Positions 14,390 to 25,946 of a DNA stretch of 56,670 nucleotides are shown here, one piece after another (position 1 is the first letter of the stretch; each line of letters opens with the position of its first letter). The notes below the pieces were generated by a model. It was not told the DNA's origin. It worked only from the letters and a program-made list of their open reading frames with translations, and did not search any database. The DNA comes from CAZJRB01 sp964547995 (lineage in GTDB: Bacteria > Planctomycetota > Planctomycetia > Pirellulales > Thermoguttaceae), in contig CAZJRB010000035.1 in the NCBI GenBank assembly GCA_964547995.1, forward strand, positions 1 through 56,670, in the 5' to 3' direction. The position numbers were made by a program, and so were the translations under genes.

Positions 14390-14938
14390 ATGGAAGACAC
14401 CCTGGCAACCCGGCACGACCGCGACGCCGAACACAGCAGCCCCGAAGGGCGGCTCGAAGCGGCCTTTGCGCGATATCAGGACGAGTTGCTCGGTATGTTG
14501 TATTACCTGGTCGGGAACATCGAGGACGCCCGCGACGCATTACAAGAGACGTTTGTGAAGTGTTGGCGAAACCGTTATCGCGCTGTTGAGGTCGAGAATC
14601 TCAGGGCATGGATCTTTCGGATCGCGATGAACGCGGGACGCGACATCCGATCGACCGCGTGGCGACGCCGCCGGCGCTCGCTGGAAGATGAGGAAGCCGC
14701 TTTGATCTCCCATACGGCACTTCCCGAGGTCGACGCGACACGCCGCGAACAGCTCGCGATGGTCCGCCGGGCCCTGTCCGGCCTGCGGCCCGAGGAGCAG
14801 GAGGTCTTTCAACTCCGCCAGAACGGCCAGATGACCTACGACGAAATTGCCAAGGCGACCGGTACGCCCGTTGGCACCGTCAAGACGAGAATGCGATTGG
14901 CGCTAACGAAGTTGCGAGAAGCGATGGAGCAAAAGTGA
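14390..14938 (+). CDS. ECF-type RNA polymerase sigma factor
   Basis: A 182-residue extracytoplasmic-function sigma factor. Region 2 is at about 22-90 (FARYQDELLGMLYYLVGNIEDARDAL... with LRAWIFRIAMNAGRD) and region 4 at about 128-180 (LSGLRPEEQEVFQLRQNGQM then YDEIAKATGTPVGTVKTRM), the helix-turn-helix that reads the -35 element. Its stop is 231 bases before the ATG of the anti-sigma/alpha-2-macroglobulin fusion on the same strand, and the two probably work together. No strong ribosome-binding site precedes the ATG. The 252 bases before it (14138-14389) show no convincing gene, and the sigma factor may be autoregulated from there. Confidence 0.93.
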   Translation: MEDTLATRHDRDAEHSSPEGRLEAAFARYQDELLGMLYYLVGNIEDARDALQETFVKCWRNRYRAVEVENLRAWIFRIAMNAGRDIRSTAWRRRRRSLEDEEAALISHTALPEVDATRREQLAMVRRALSGLRPEEQEVFQLRQNGQMTYDEIAKATGTPVGTVKTRMRLALTKLREAMEQK

Positions 14939-14983
14939 TTCAGGCAACTGCGGAACCCCAATGCGATTACCCTGGTTTACCCT

Positions 14984-15113
14984 GGTTCCCGTGCTCTGCA
15001 CGGGAACCCGATGTTGGCGACGCTCTGCGTCGCAAAAGCAGAAAGATCCGACCGTTTCCTCAGGGGGACGCGAAACGTCGTAACGGTGCGTTCCCATGCT
15101 GAGCATGGGAACG
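14984..15113. repeat. Pair of perfect palindromes bounding a short interspersed element
   Basis: Left palindrome: 11-base arms at 14984-14994 and 14998-15008 (GGTTCCCGTGC / GCACGGGAACC). Right palindrome: 12-base arms at 15089-15100 and 15102-15113 (CGTTCCCATGCT / AGCATGGGAACG). The outer ends are also inverted copies of each other, the typical build of the GTTCCC...GGGAAC repeats scattered in planctomycete and cyanobacterial genomes. A CGACGCTCTGCGTCG hairpin lies inside. It fills the gap between the sigma factor and the alpha-2-macroglobulin gene and could attenuate read-through. Confidence 0.7.
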
Positions 15114-15169
15114 AGGAGTTCCCCAGTCCCGAGCCCCCGGCCCCTAATCCCCAGCCCCCCATTCCAATC

Positions 15170-18100
15170 ATGGACCCCGAAACCCGCCAGCGACTCCTGG
15201 AACTTGTTTACGGCCTCCTGCCGGAGGCGGAAGCGGCCGAACTGCACTCGCGGATCGAGACCGATGAGGAGCTTGCCCGGGCGTATGCCGATGCCCAGAG
15301 TACGGCCGGGCTGTTTGCCGAGGCGTCGAAACACAAATCCCCCAGGATCGAACTGAAACGACCGGAGCGACCCATGAGCACGTCATCCGATTCCCCAAGA
15401 CCCAAACCGCCGATTCGAGGTGGTTTGTTTCGTGCCCCGTGGGCCCGGGCGGCCAATTGGACGGTCGGGATTGCCGCGGCCATCCTGCTGATCGCCTCGC
15501 TTGGCGGGTACTTGTACCACCGGGATCAACTTGCCGACATCGCGGCCGAGCATCTGCGGCTTCAAGTAACCGGCCCCGCCGAAGTTGCACCCGGGGTCGA
15601 CAACGTGTACACAATCGAGACGGGTACAATCACCGGCAAACCTCTCTCTGCACAGATCGAGTTCGCGCTCTATTCGCCCGGCGGGGACCGCATCATCGGG
15701 CACAAGGAAACCACCGACAAGGACGGCGTTCTCCGCATGACGATCCCCGCCAAGCAAATCTTGCCGTCGGCAATGCGAATGCGGGTTGTCGCCTTGCACA
15801 ACGACAATCGCGAGGAGGTCGACACGGTGCTGTCGGTCGAGCCGATCCGCTACGCCACACAACTTTCGTTCGACAGGCCGCTTTACCGGCCGGGCGAGAC
15901 CGTCTTCTACCGCTCGCTGACACTCTCGCGGTCCGGTCTGGCGGCGGATCGCGAGATGCCCATCCACTTCGAGGTGCTTGATCCCAGCGGTGCGGTCGTG
16001 CCCGATTCGCAGCTTGAGGGCGTGACCGAGCGGGGCGTCGGCTGCGGTGCATTTGCGATTCCCCCCGGGCTTGCCGGCGGCGAGTACACGCTCGTGGCCA
16101 AGTGCCTCGACGAGGGGTTCCCCGAGGAAAAACGGACTTTCTTCATCCGCCGCTACCGGCTGCCGCGGTTGAAGAAGGAACTCGAGTTCACCCGAGACAG
16201 CTATACGCCCGGCGATCAGGTCGTGGCCGACTTCCTTGCCGAGCGGGCCGAAGGAGGACCGGCCGCCGGCGCCAAGCTGCGGATCATCGCCACCGTTGAC
16301 GGCGAAAACGTGATGACGAAAAACGCAGAAGCCGACCCGACGGGTGCCTTCCAGGTCAAGTTCGAGCTGCCCAAGCGAATCGAGCGCGGCGACGCCCAAC
16401 TCGCCGTCGTCGTCGATGACGGCGGCACACGCGAAACCATCGCGAAAACCATCCCCATCAACCTCGGCAAGGTCGACGTCCGGTTCTCTCCCGAGGGCGG
16501 GTATCTGGTCGCCGGGCTCCAGAACCGCGTCTACTTCACCGCGCGGGATCCGCTCGGCAAGCCGGTCCACATCGAGGGCGTAGTCGTCGGCAGCGGCGGA
16601 ACCAAAGACGCCGCCGTCGAAACGACCCACGAGGGAATGGGTTCGTTCAGCTTTGTTCCGCAAGCGGATCAGGCATACCGCCTTATGCTGGTTACGCCGG
16701 AAGGAGCCAACAACCAGCCGAAGCTGCCCGATGTCTCCACCGACCGGAAAATCGTGATCAGCACCAGCAACGCGGTCTTCGCCGCCGGGGCGCCGCTCGA
16801 ATTCAACATCCGTGCGGCCGAACCGGGGTTGCCGCTCGTGGCGGCGGCCTACTGCCGCGGAGTACACGTCGGCCAGCAGCGGCTGGTGACCGAGGTGGAC
16901 ACCGACGCCAAGAATGGATCAAACCTTGTCGTGATCCCCGTTGCAAAAGGGGTCGGCGGCGTCATCCGGCTGACCGTCTACGACTACAGCACCAGCCCGC
17001 CCAAGCCGGTCGCCGAACGGCTCGTCTATCGCCGCATGGGACGGAAGTTGAACGTCAAGATTGCAGGCGGCGACAGGCAATTCTCGCCCGGCGAAACGGT
17101 CGAACTGTCGTTGACCGTCACGGACGAAGATCAAGAGCCGGTCGCGGCGGCGATCGGCGTGGCGGTGACCGACGACGCCCTGCTGAACCTGGCCGACGAC
17201 GATACGCCCGGCATGCCGACGCATTTCCTCCTGTTGACCGAGGTTGAGAACCCGGAAGACCTCGAAGACGCCAACTTCTATCTCTCCGACGAGGAGGACG
17301 CCGCCGTTGCGCTCGATCTCCTGCTGGGCACCCAGGGATGGCGGCGGTTTGTCGAGAAAACCCTCGACGAGATCGAGCAAAAAAAGACCGAGGATGGCGG
17401 CGAAGAAGACGGTGACAAAAACGGCGACGATGACGAGCGGATCACCCGCCTGGTCGCCATGGGCGGAGCGGCCGATCCGCCTGCCATGTTCGATAACCTG
17501 GGCAAACTGAACACGGACTACCAGGAGAGCCTCAAGGCGTATCAGGCCGATCGTACCCATTTCCTCGCCACGGTGACCACCGTCAGCTTCTTCGCCGGGT
17601 TGGGGCTGGTCCTGTTCGTTGCAATGCTCGGGTTGTTGAAGATCGTCCAGGGCGTCCACCTCTGGGTCCCGGCCGTCGGCGTGACGGTTTGCTGTCTGAT
17701 CATCGGGGCGATCCTGATCGACCCGAGCCGGCTCGGCGGCGGACCCGGCAGCGCCGTGGCGTTCTCGCCGTTTGACACCGCGCCGATGGAAGTAGCACAG
17801 TTGACCGAGAGCAAGTCGCGGGATATCAATGGCACGGTGCTTCACTTTAGCTTATGTGACGGCGGGGTCGAGAAAATCGACGTGGATCTTGACGCGCACG
17901 CGGCTCGGGCGCTGATCGAAGGAGGAGAAGGAAACAATCTACACTGGGAGGACAACGAACGGGAGAAAGACGATAAGTTGGCCGGTGACCTTCGGGGCGA
18001 CAACAACGACATCATCATGTTCCACGATCACGAAGGAAAGGAGAGGGAAGAAAACGGACGTTTGCCCGACGGCAAGGATCTCAAGAAACTCGCCGATTTG

Positions 18101-20305
18101 CGAAAACACTTTGACGATAACGGCGACGGATTTATTGACGGTGAGTGGTACGAAGCCGGTGAGAAACTGCCCAAAAACCTCGAACAATTCCGCTTCACCG
18201 TCCGCGAGTACGCCCATAAGCATCAACCCGGCAAACCGGGTGTGCGGAGCGATTTCGCCGAAACGCTCTACTGGAACCCGCTTCTGATCGCCAAAGACGG
18301 CAAGGCCACCGTCAAGTTCGACCTGTCCGACTCGGTCACCACATTTCGCGTCCTGGCCGACGCCCACGGCGACGGGCGGATCGGCTCCGGCCGCGGCAAA
18401 ATCGCCTCGCGGATTCCCTTCAGCCTGGAGCCGAAGCTGCCGCTGGAAGTCAATGCCGGCGATCGGATCGACCTGCCGTTGGCGGTCGTCAATGATAGCG
18501 GGAGCAAATTACCCGTCGAAGTGACGCTCGAGCACGACGATCTGGTCACACTCGACGGCGACGCGACGCGAAAGCTGGAACTGGCCGCCGACCGACGGGC
18601 GAGGGAATACTTTGTTCTCAACGTCACCGGCGAAGAGGGCGACTGCGGATTGACGTTCCGCGGCCTGGCCGGAAACCTTGCCGACGCGGTCGAGCGGCCG
18701 CTGCGCGTGGTCCCGCCCGGCTTTCCCAAAAATGAGTCGTTCAGCGGCGAAATCGACGGCGACCGGAAGTTCGTCGTCGAGTTGCCCGAGTTTTGGGTCC
18801 CCGGCTCGCTCAAGGTCACACTCAACGCCTATCCTTCGACGCTGGCCGATCTGCAAAAAGGGATGGAAAGCATTATGCAGGAGCCGTACGGCTGCTTCGA
18901 GCAGGCCTCGACGTCGAACTACCCGAACGTGCTCGCCCTGCAATACATGCAGGAGCACGACGTGGCCAATCCGGCGGTTACGCGCCGGGCCAAGGACCTG
19001 TTGAAGAAGGGCTACGTCAAGCTGGCCGGCTACGAGTGCCCGAAGAAGGGCTACGAGTGGTTCGGCGGCGATCCCGGCCACGAGGCCTTGACGGCCTACG
19101 GGCTGATGGAGTTCCGCGACATGGCCGAGGTCTACGACGTCGACGCGGAGATGATCGACCGGACCGCCAAGTGGCTCCTCCAGCGCCGCGACGGCAAGGG
19201 CGGATTCCAGCGAAACGCCAAGGCACTCGACAGCTTCGGCGGCGCGCCGGACGGCATCACCAACGCCTACATCACCTGGGCGCTCTCCGAATCGGGCCAG
19301 GAAGGGATCAAGAAGGAAATCGACCGCGTTATTGAGTCGGCCGGCAAATCGGAAGATCCGTACCTTATCTCGCTAGCCGCCCAAAGTGCGTTCAATGCCA
19401 ACGAAAAGAGCAAAGGCCGGAAACTGCTCGAACGGCTCGCCAGGCTCCAAAAAGACGACGGGCGCCTCGAAGGCACCGACGGCTCGATCACCCGAAGCGG
19501 CGGCCGGTCGCTGGCGGTCGAAACGACCGCGCTGGCCGCAATGGCGTGGCTGGCCGACCCCGCGTTCACGGAGCAGGCCAACAAGGCAATCGGCTGGATC
19601 ATCAAGAGCCGCGGCGGCGCCGGCGGATTCGGCTCCACACAGGCGACCATCCTTGCCCTGAAGGCACTGACCAAACACTCCAAGGCGAGCCGCAAGACGC
19701 TCAGCGAGGGCACGCTACGGATCAAACGCGACGACCAGCAAATCGGCGAACACGCCTTCGGCGCCGGTCAGATGGAGACCATCGTCATCGACGGGCTGGA
19801 GGCGAGCCTAAAGTCGGGTGAGAACATGCTGACCGTGAGCCTCGCCGGCGACAACAAGATGCCCTACTCGCTCGACGTCGCGTACTGCACCCGAAAGCCC
19901 GAAACCGACGAAAACTGCCCCTTGCGGCTTTCGACGAAGCTGGCCAAGGACAAGATCAACGCCGGCGAGACTGTCGCCCTGGAAGCCGAACTCGTCAACA
20001 CGACCGACGAAGGCCAGCCGATGACGATCGCCATCCTGGGTCTGCCCGCCGGGTTGGAACCGCGGCCGGATCAGCTCGAAGAACTCAAGAAGGCCGGCAC
20101 GCTCGACTACTACGAAACGCGTGCCCGCGAGGTCATCTGCTACTGGCGATGCCTGAAGCCGAAGCAGAAGGTCGCCGTGAAGCTCGACCTGATCGCTGCC
20201 ATCCCCGGCAAATATATCGGCCCCGCATCCCGGGCATATCTCTACTACACCTCCGAACAAAAGCAATGGGCCAATCCGCTGAAGGTCGAAATCACGCGGG
20301 AGTAG
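15170..20305 (+). CDS. Anti-sigma-like / transmembrane / alpha-2-macroglobulin fusion protein
   Basis: A 1711-residue protein. Residues 1-50 (LLELVYGLLPEAEAAELHSRI, then DEELARAYAD) look like the cytoplasmic helical part of anti-ECF-sigma factors. A transmembrane helix lies at 97-117. The rest is a bacterial alpha-2-macroglobulin: MG domains with the MG2 signature (SFDRPLYRPGETVFYRSL), a LLGTQGWRRF segment near 720, the A2M core (FAETLYWNPLLIAKDGKATVKFD), and a thioester motif GCFEQ with Cys1242 and Gln1245, followed by the alpha-alpha thioester domain. Around the bait-region position are two more membrane helices (about 798-820 and 829-850) and an EF-hand-like loop FDDNGDGFIDGE (982-992). 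A2M proteins trap proteases after bait cleavage. The ATG at 15170 begins the anti-sigma domain; earlier sequence is repeat DNA. The preceding gene encodes an ECF sigma factor. Confidence 0.85.
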   Translation: MDPETRQRLLELVYGLLPEAEAAELHSRIETDEELARAYADAQSTAGLFAEASKHKSPRIELKRPERPMSTSSDSPRPKPPIRGGLFRAPWARAANWTVGIAAAILLIASLGGYLYHRDQLADIAAEHLRLQVTGPAEVAPGVDNVYTIETGTITGKPLSAQIEFALYSPGGDRIIGHKETTDKDGVLRMTIPAKQILPSAMRMRVVALHNDNREEVDTVLSVEPIRYATQLSFDRPLYRPGETVFYRSLTLSRSGLAADREMPIHFEVLDPSGAVVPDSQLEGVTERGVGCGAFAIPPGLAGGEYTLVAKCLDEGFPEEKRTFFIRRYRLPRLKKELEFTRDSYTPGDQVVADFLAERAEGGPAAGAKLRIIATVDGENVMTKNAEADPTGAFQVKFELPKRIERGDAQLAVVVDDGGTRETIAKTIPINLGKVDVRFSPEGGYLVAGLQNRVYFTARDPLGKPVHIEGVVVGSGGTKDAAVETTHEGMGSFSFVPQADQAYRLMLVTPEGANNQPKLPDVSTDRKIVISTSNAVFAAGAPLEFNIRAAEPGLPLVAAAYCRGVHVGQQRLVTEVDTDAKNGSNLVVIPVAKGVGGVIRLTVYDYSTSPPKPVAERLVYRRMGRKLNVKIAGGDRQFSPGETVELSLTVTDEDQEPVAAAIGVAVTDDALLNLADDDTPGMPTHFLLLTEVENPEDLEDANFYLSDEEDAAVALDLLLGTQGWRRFVEKTLDEIEQKKTEDGGEEDGDKNGDDDERITRLVAMGGAADPPAMFDNLGKLNTDYQESLKAYQADRTHFLATVTTVSFFAGLGLVLFVAMLGLLKIVQGVHLWVPAVGVTVCCLIIGAILIDPSRLGGGPGSAVAFSPFDTAPMEVAQLTESKSRDINGTVLHFSLCDGGVEKIDVDLDAHAARALIEGGEGNNLHWEDNEREKDDKLAGDLRGDNNDIIMFHDHEGKEREENGRLPDGKDLKKLADLRKHFDDNGDGFIDGEWYEAGEKLPKNLEQFRFTVREYAHKHQPGKPGVRSDFAETLYWNPLLIAKDGKATVKFDLSDSVTTFRVLADAHGDGRIGSGRGKIASRIPFSLEPKLPLEVNAGDRIDLPLAVVNDSGSKLPVEVTLEHDDLVTLDGDATRKLELAADRRAREYFVLNVTGEEGDCGLTFRGLAGNLADAVERPLRVVPPGFPKNESFSGEIDGDRKFVVELPEFWVPGSLKVTLNAYPSTLADLQKGMESIMQEPYGCFEQASTSNYPNVLALQYMQEHDVANPAVTRRAKDLLKKGYVKLAGYECPKKGYEWFGGDPGHEALTAYGLMEFRDMAEVYDVDAEMIDRTAKWLLQRRDGKGGFQRNAKALDSFGGAPDGITNAYITWALSESGQEGIKKEIDRVIESAGKSEDPYLISLAAQSAFNANEKSKGRKLLERLARLQKDDGRLEGTDGSITRSGGRSLAVETTALAAMAWLADPAFTEQANKAIGWIIKSRGGAGGFGSTQATILALKALTKHSKASRKTLSEGTLRIKRDDQQIGEHAFGAGQMETIVIDGLEASLKSGENMLTVSLAGDNKMPYSLDVAYCTRKPETDENCPLRLSTKLAKDKINAGETVALEAELVNTTDEGQPMTIAILGLPAGLEPRPDQLEELKKAGTLDYYETRAREVICYWRCLKPKQKVAVKLDLIAAIPGKYIGPASRAYLYYTSEQKQWANPLKVEITRE

Positions 20306-20310
20306 CCCGC

Positions 20311-20685
20311 CTAACTCGTATCCCCAGATGTCTCAATCCACCGCTCGGCGCTGCGGGAGAGAATAATCAGATGGTCGCGTAACCCCTCCTGACGGTATGC
20401 CGCAAGGAATGGCACCAACAACTGGGCTGCATTGGCCGTGGTCGTCGGATGATGGGTTTTCAAACGGATAACGCCTGGATGCTTGTCTAGGGGCAACACA
20501 GCCCAATCACCAAAATGCTCGTCGAGAGTTACCAGCGTCCTGTCATTATCGATAGCAAACTGTAGGATTTCGGCGTCATCGGCAGTTGCCTGCCCGGTTT
20601 CGCTGGTTCGAAGAACATCGTGCCCCTCGGAACGTAGTAATTCCGCAAGATCGACGCGGAACATCTGATCGAGGTAGAGCTTCAT
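20311..20685 (-). CDS. DUF5615 PIN-like toxin-family protein
   Basis: A 124-residue protein of the DUF5615 family, a PIN-like fold that usually forms the toxin half of DUF433/DUF5615 pairs. The N-terminal MKLYLDQMF carries the first acidic residue, DDAEILQFAIDNDRTLVTLD carries the next group, and FGDWAV and HHPTTTANAAQLL are typical of the family. It starts 7 bases after the antitoxin stop, so the two are cotranscribed. It ends only 5 bases from the stop of the convergent alpha-2-macroglobulin gene. The internal ATG at 20685 is chosen because the upstream extension overlaps the antitoxin gene and has no family match. Confidence 0.85.
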   Translation of the reverse strand: MKLYLDQMFRVDLAELLRSEGHDVLRTSETGQATADDAEILQFAIDNDRTLVTLDEHFGDWAVLPLDKHPGVIRLKTHHPTTTANAAQLLVPFLAAYRQEGLRDHLIILSRSAERWIETSGDTS

Positions 20686-20692
20686 CAGCAAT

Positions 20693-20938
20693 TTACTTGG
20701 CTTCGATGGGAATGATTTCCGTGTGCTCGATCGAAGCCTTGGCATAGACCAACGCCGCCTGGATATCCTCCCGGCTCAACTCAGGATAACCCTCCAGCAG
20801 AGATTCCCACGTCTCGCCGTTGGCGAGTTGATCGAGGATGACCGTGACGGGAATGCGGGTACCTTTGATCACCGGTGCCCCCCCGCAACGGCGCGGATCG
20901 ATTTCTATTCGATCAACCATCGAAGGTCCTTTTGCCAT
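20693..20938 (-). CDS. DUF433 antitoxin-family protein
   Basis: An 81-residue protein with the DUF433 signature RIEIDPRRCGGAPVIKGTRI and TVILDQLANGETWESLLEGY, a small winged helix related to Mu-type regulators and used as antitoxin. A shorter start at 20920 (MVDRIEIDP) is also possible. It is the first gene of a two-gene operon from the promoter at 20969-20997, and it probably represses that promoter, as antitoxins of this kind usually do (inference). Confidence 0.85.
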   Translation of the reverse strand: MAKGPSMVDRIEIDPRRCGGAPVIKGTRIPVTVILDQLANGETWESLLEGYPELSREDIQAALVYAKASIEHTEIIPIEAK

Positions 20939-20968
20939 GTTGAGAGAGATGAATCGCTGATACTCAAA

Positions 20969-20997
20969 AGCGTATCCCCTGCACGCGCACTTGTCAA
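20969..20997 (-). promoter_or_regulatory. Strong sigma-70-type promoter for the DUF433/DUF5615 pair
   Basis: TTGACA, 17 bases, TACGCT on the minus strand, about 30 bases ahead of the antitoxin start. Confidence 0.6.
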
Positions 20998-21159
20998 CCT
21001 CTGGACGCCGCCTGGAGAACCAACATTCCCGGCCGCGGACACGGCATTATTTTTGCTGCTTGGGGAAAGTGGATTCTCCGAGGGTCGTCTGAAGCACCCC
21101 CAACACTGATTATCGCACCCTCCCTTTCGGGGGGCGCCCGGGGTTTTTGCGCAAATCCG

Positions 21160-21188
21160 TTGCCGAATCTGTAGCAAATCGCTAGGAT
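21160..21188 (+). promoter_or_regulatory. Sigma-70-type promoter for the small secreted protein
   Basis: TTGCCG, 17 bases, TAGGAT, followed by AT-rich DNA and about 80 bases of leader to the ATG at 21274. The leader contains a short GGGTCA direct repeat (21217-21234). Positions 20939-21159, between the divergent promoters, hold no gene that I can support. Confidence 0.5.
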
Positions 21189-21273
21189 AGAAAATGTGTT
21201 GGCAGATGCCCCACGGGTCAGGGTCAGGGTCAGGTCAGCAGCGGGTCCGGAGAGAGCACGAAGAGGGTCTATT

Positions 21274-21963
21274 ATGTCGGCCGTTTGGATCGCGGCGATC
21301 TTATTGGGGGCGGGCCCCGGTGCAACTGTGCTGCCCGCTGCCTCGGCGGAACTTTCCTCTACCCGAGTTCAACAGCCGCTGGTGCCGCTACGCACCGGCG
21401 TAGAACTTCGCGGCGCCGTTCGGGATGCGCTGCGGCGTTGGGCACGTGTCGAGGACAAGCAGGCCGAGCAGGCCGCCCGCGAGTTCCTGGTGCTCTACAA
21501 GGAACTCGAAGCCGATACGAAGATGGCCGCCGCACAACGCGAACAATATCGCGGCAAGGTTCGCGGCCGCCTGGCGGCGTTGAGTACCCGGATCACCAAG
21601 CGTGCGGCAATCGAACGGCGGCTGGCCGGGCAGCAGCCCAAGTCGGTCGATGCGGGCAAGGGCAATCCGGCCTTGGGCCAGATGTTCGGCGGCGGCTTCG
21701 GCCAACCTCCAATGGGCGGCGGAATGATGGGCGGCGGAATGCCCGGTGGAGGCGGCGCCTTCGGCAACCAGGCCGACGACGCCGGACCCGACCTGGTGGA
21801 CCTCATCCAGAAAACCATCGCCCCGTTGACCTGGGACGTCAACGGCGGGCCCGGCACCATTTACTACTGGCGACCGCAACGCGCGCTGATCATCCGCCAG
21901 ACGGGTGAAGTCCACGGCCATGTCGGTGACCTGATCAACCAGATGAATGCGATGGGCCGCTAA
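21274..21963 (+). CDS. Secreted protein with Gly/Met-rich linker and secretin-like C-terminal repeat
   Basis: A 229-residue exported protein of unknown function. A signal peptide (MSAVWIAAILLGAGPGATVLP) leads into a helical, charged region (about 45-125). A Gly/Met-rich linker (FGGGFGQPPMGGGMMGGGMP) follows. The C-terminal 55 residues (DLIQKTIAPLTWDVNGGPGT, YYWRPQRALIIRQTGEVHGHV) resemble the short secretin/TonB N-terminal-like repeat common in planctomycete surface proteins. The ATG at 21274 has GAAGAGGG upstream. Single-gene unit with its own promoter and a terminator at 22083-22122. Confidence 0.75.
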   Translation: MSAVWIAAILLGAGPGATVLPAASAELSSTRVQQPLVPLRTGVELRGAVRDALRRWARVEDKQAEQAAREFLVLYKELEADTKMAAAQREQYRGKVRGRLAALSTRITKRAAIERRLAGQQPKSVDAGKGNPALGQMFGGGFGQPPMGGGMMGGGMPGGGGAFGNQADDAGPDLVDLIQKTIAPLTWDVNGGPGTIYYWRPQRALIIRQTGEVHGHVGDLINQMNAMGR

Positions 21964-22082
21964 ACAGATTGGGAGAACACAACGGCGAAAGACGGACCGG
22001 GCGGTCTCATAGATAATATCATCAAGACAACGACTGGTCCGTCGGGCGAAGTGTGGCAACAGCCATTATCGTTGTGATGGAG

Positions 22083-22122
22083 CGAGGCTCACCTTCGAGG
22101 GGAGGGTGAGCCTCGTTCTTTT
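22083..22122 (+). terminator. Rho-independent terminator between convergent genes
   Basis: A perfect 11-base stem (CGAGGCTCACC / GGTGAGCCTCG at 22083-22093 and 22105-22115) with an 11-base loop, followed by TTCTTTTT. It lies between the stops of the small secreted protein (plus strand) and aconitase (minus strand) and fits the plus-strand transcript best. Confidence 0.8.
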
Positions 22123-22143
22123 TAAGGTTCCACGCTTGCGAGG

Positions 22144-24837
<2,694 letters not shown>

Positions 24838-24872
24838 GAATTCCTTTCTCCTAGCCACGAGCGGCTGATTCT

Positions 24873-25631
24873 TTATTGTACGTCAAGTCCGAGGGCGATC
24901 CAGTCCTGCGAAGGGGGCGCCCTCACGAAAACCATTTCTCGTGACTTCGGGTGCCGAAATCTCAAGCTCCTCGCGTGCAGGGCGATTGCCCGGAGCCGCT
25001 CGTCGTCGTATTGTGGGCCGAAGGAGATGGTCGAGCCGTATTGGGCATCGCCGAGGACCGGATGGCCGCGTGAAGCGGCCTGGACGCGGATCTGGTGCGT
25101 TCGGCCCGTTTCCAACTCGATTTCAAGCCACGTACCCCACTCGGCAGCGGCCAAGGTGCGGTAGCGCAGCACAGCGTGGCGCGCTTGGGGATGGGAGCGT
25201 TCGACGATTTCCGCGCGTGCTTCGTCGGGGACCTTGCGCAGGAAATCCTCCCACGTGCCGTCGGCCGGGGTAACCTGCCCGGCAACGCACGCCCAGTAGA
25301 TCTTCTCCACTTCGCGGGCTTCAAACTGCCGGGCAAGCCGCCCGGTCGCTTTGCGGCGGGTACCGAAGACGATCGCCCCGGACGCCGGACGGTCGAGCCG
25401 GTGCGGCACCCCGATGTAAATCCTCTCCGGACGGTCGGGGCGGCGTTCCAGCGTTCGCCTCACCTGCTCTTCCAGGCTATCAATCCCGGGGGGGGATTGC
25501 GTGGGCAGCCCTGGGGGTTTGTTTACTACTACACACGATCCGCCCTCATACAGGATTTCTACGTGGTTGGGCGCCCCAGAATCGTGCAAAAGTGACTTGC
25601 TGTTCGCAATTTCTCGTCGGCTGCCGGACAC
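24873..25631 (-). CDS. RluA-family RNA pseudouridine synthase
   Basis: A 252-residue single-domain synthase. The catalytic motif is PHRLDRPASGAIVFG, whose Asp attacks the target uridine. ELETGRTHQIRVQAASRGHP and GDAQYGS are the other conserved blocks. There is no N-terminal S4 domain, so it resembles the short RluA/RluC-like members; the exact target in rRNA or tRNA cannot be told. An upstream segment of about 18 residues before the fold is poorly conserved, so the true start could be slightly downstream. Confidence 0.92.
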   Translation of the reverse strand: MSGSRREIANSKSLLHDSGAPNHVEILYEGGSCVVVNKPPGLPTQSPPGIDSLEEQVRRTLERRPDRPERIYIGVPHRLDRPASGAIVFGTRRKATGRLARQFEAREVEKIYWACVAGQVTPADGTWEDFLRKVPDEARAEIVERSHPQARHAVLRYRTLAAAEWGTWLEIELETGRTHQIRVQAASRGHPVLGDAQYGSTISFGPQYDDERLRAIALHARSLRFRHPKSREMVFVRAPPSQDWIALGLDVQ

Positions 25632-25864
25632 TCTATTACCCAGATTAAAAGGTCGCGAAGAAGGGTTCAGAGGCTCTCTAGTAATTCGTATGCCGAGAAA
25701 TAAGAATCCGCAACGATGCCCGTGCGGCTCTTGCTCGTGTCATACGTACATGGGTTTCCCTTTTGCAGACGCGGTTAACAGGTTCGTAGCGATCTGCCGC
25801 GCCCGGTAGCCGGCGTTCTGTATTTCCGTTGGCCTAAGGATCTGCCGAGAAACAACTGTCGCAG

Positions 25865-25913
25865 GTCGGGTCTCCCGACCCGTCTCCATCCTTGACGGGT
25901 CGGGAGACCCGTC
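25865..25913. repeat. Long inverted repeat downstream of the alpha-galactosidase gene
   Basis: Arms of 20 bases (25865-25884 and 25894-25913) match at 19 positions around CTCCATCCTT-like sequence; each arm is itself palindromic around GGGTCTCCCGACCC. It may terminate the minus-strand gene that stops at 25947, or be a dispersed repeat. The rest of the gap 25632-25864 contains no gene I can support; a short cysteine-rich reading (RCPCGSCSC) there is not enough for a call. Confidence 0.65.
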
Positions 25914-25946
25914 CTACCAATGCAACCGTTATTTTCTCGAACGATT

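Noticed and set aside
15383..16867. A 494-residue minus-strand frame inside the alpha-2-macroglobulin gene
   Set aside because: Composition typical of an antisense shadow; the plus strand has continuous MG-domain homology.
25690..25809. Short cysteine-rich reading (RNKNPQRCPCGSCSC) that recalls SEC-C motifs
   Set aside because: Only a few residues match, the spacing is wrong for SEC-C and there is no start or ribosome-binding site.
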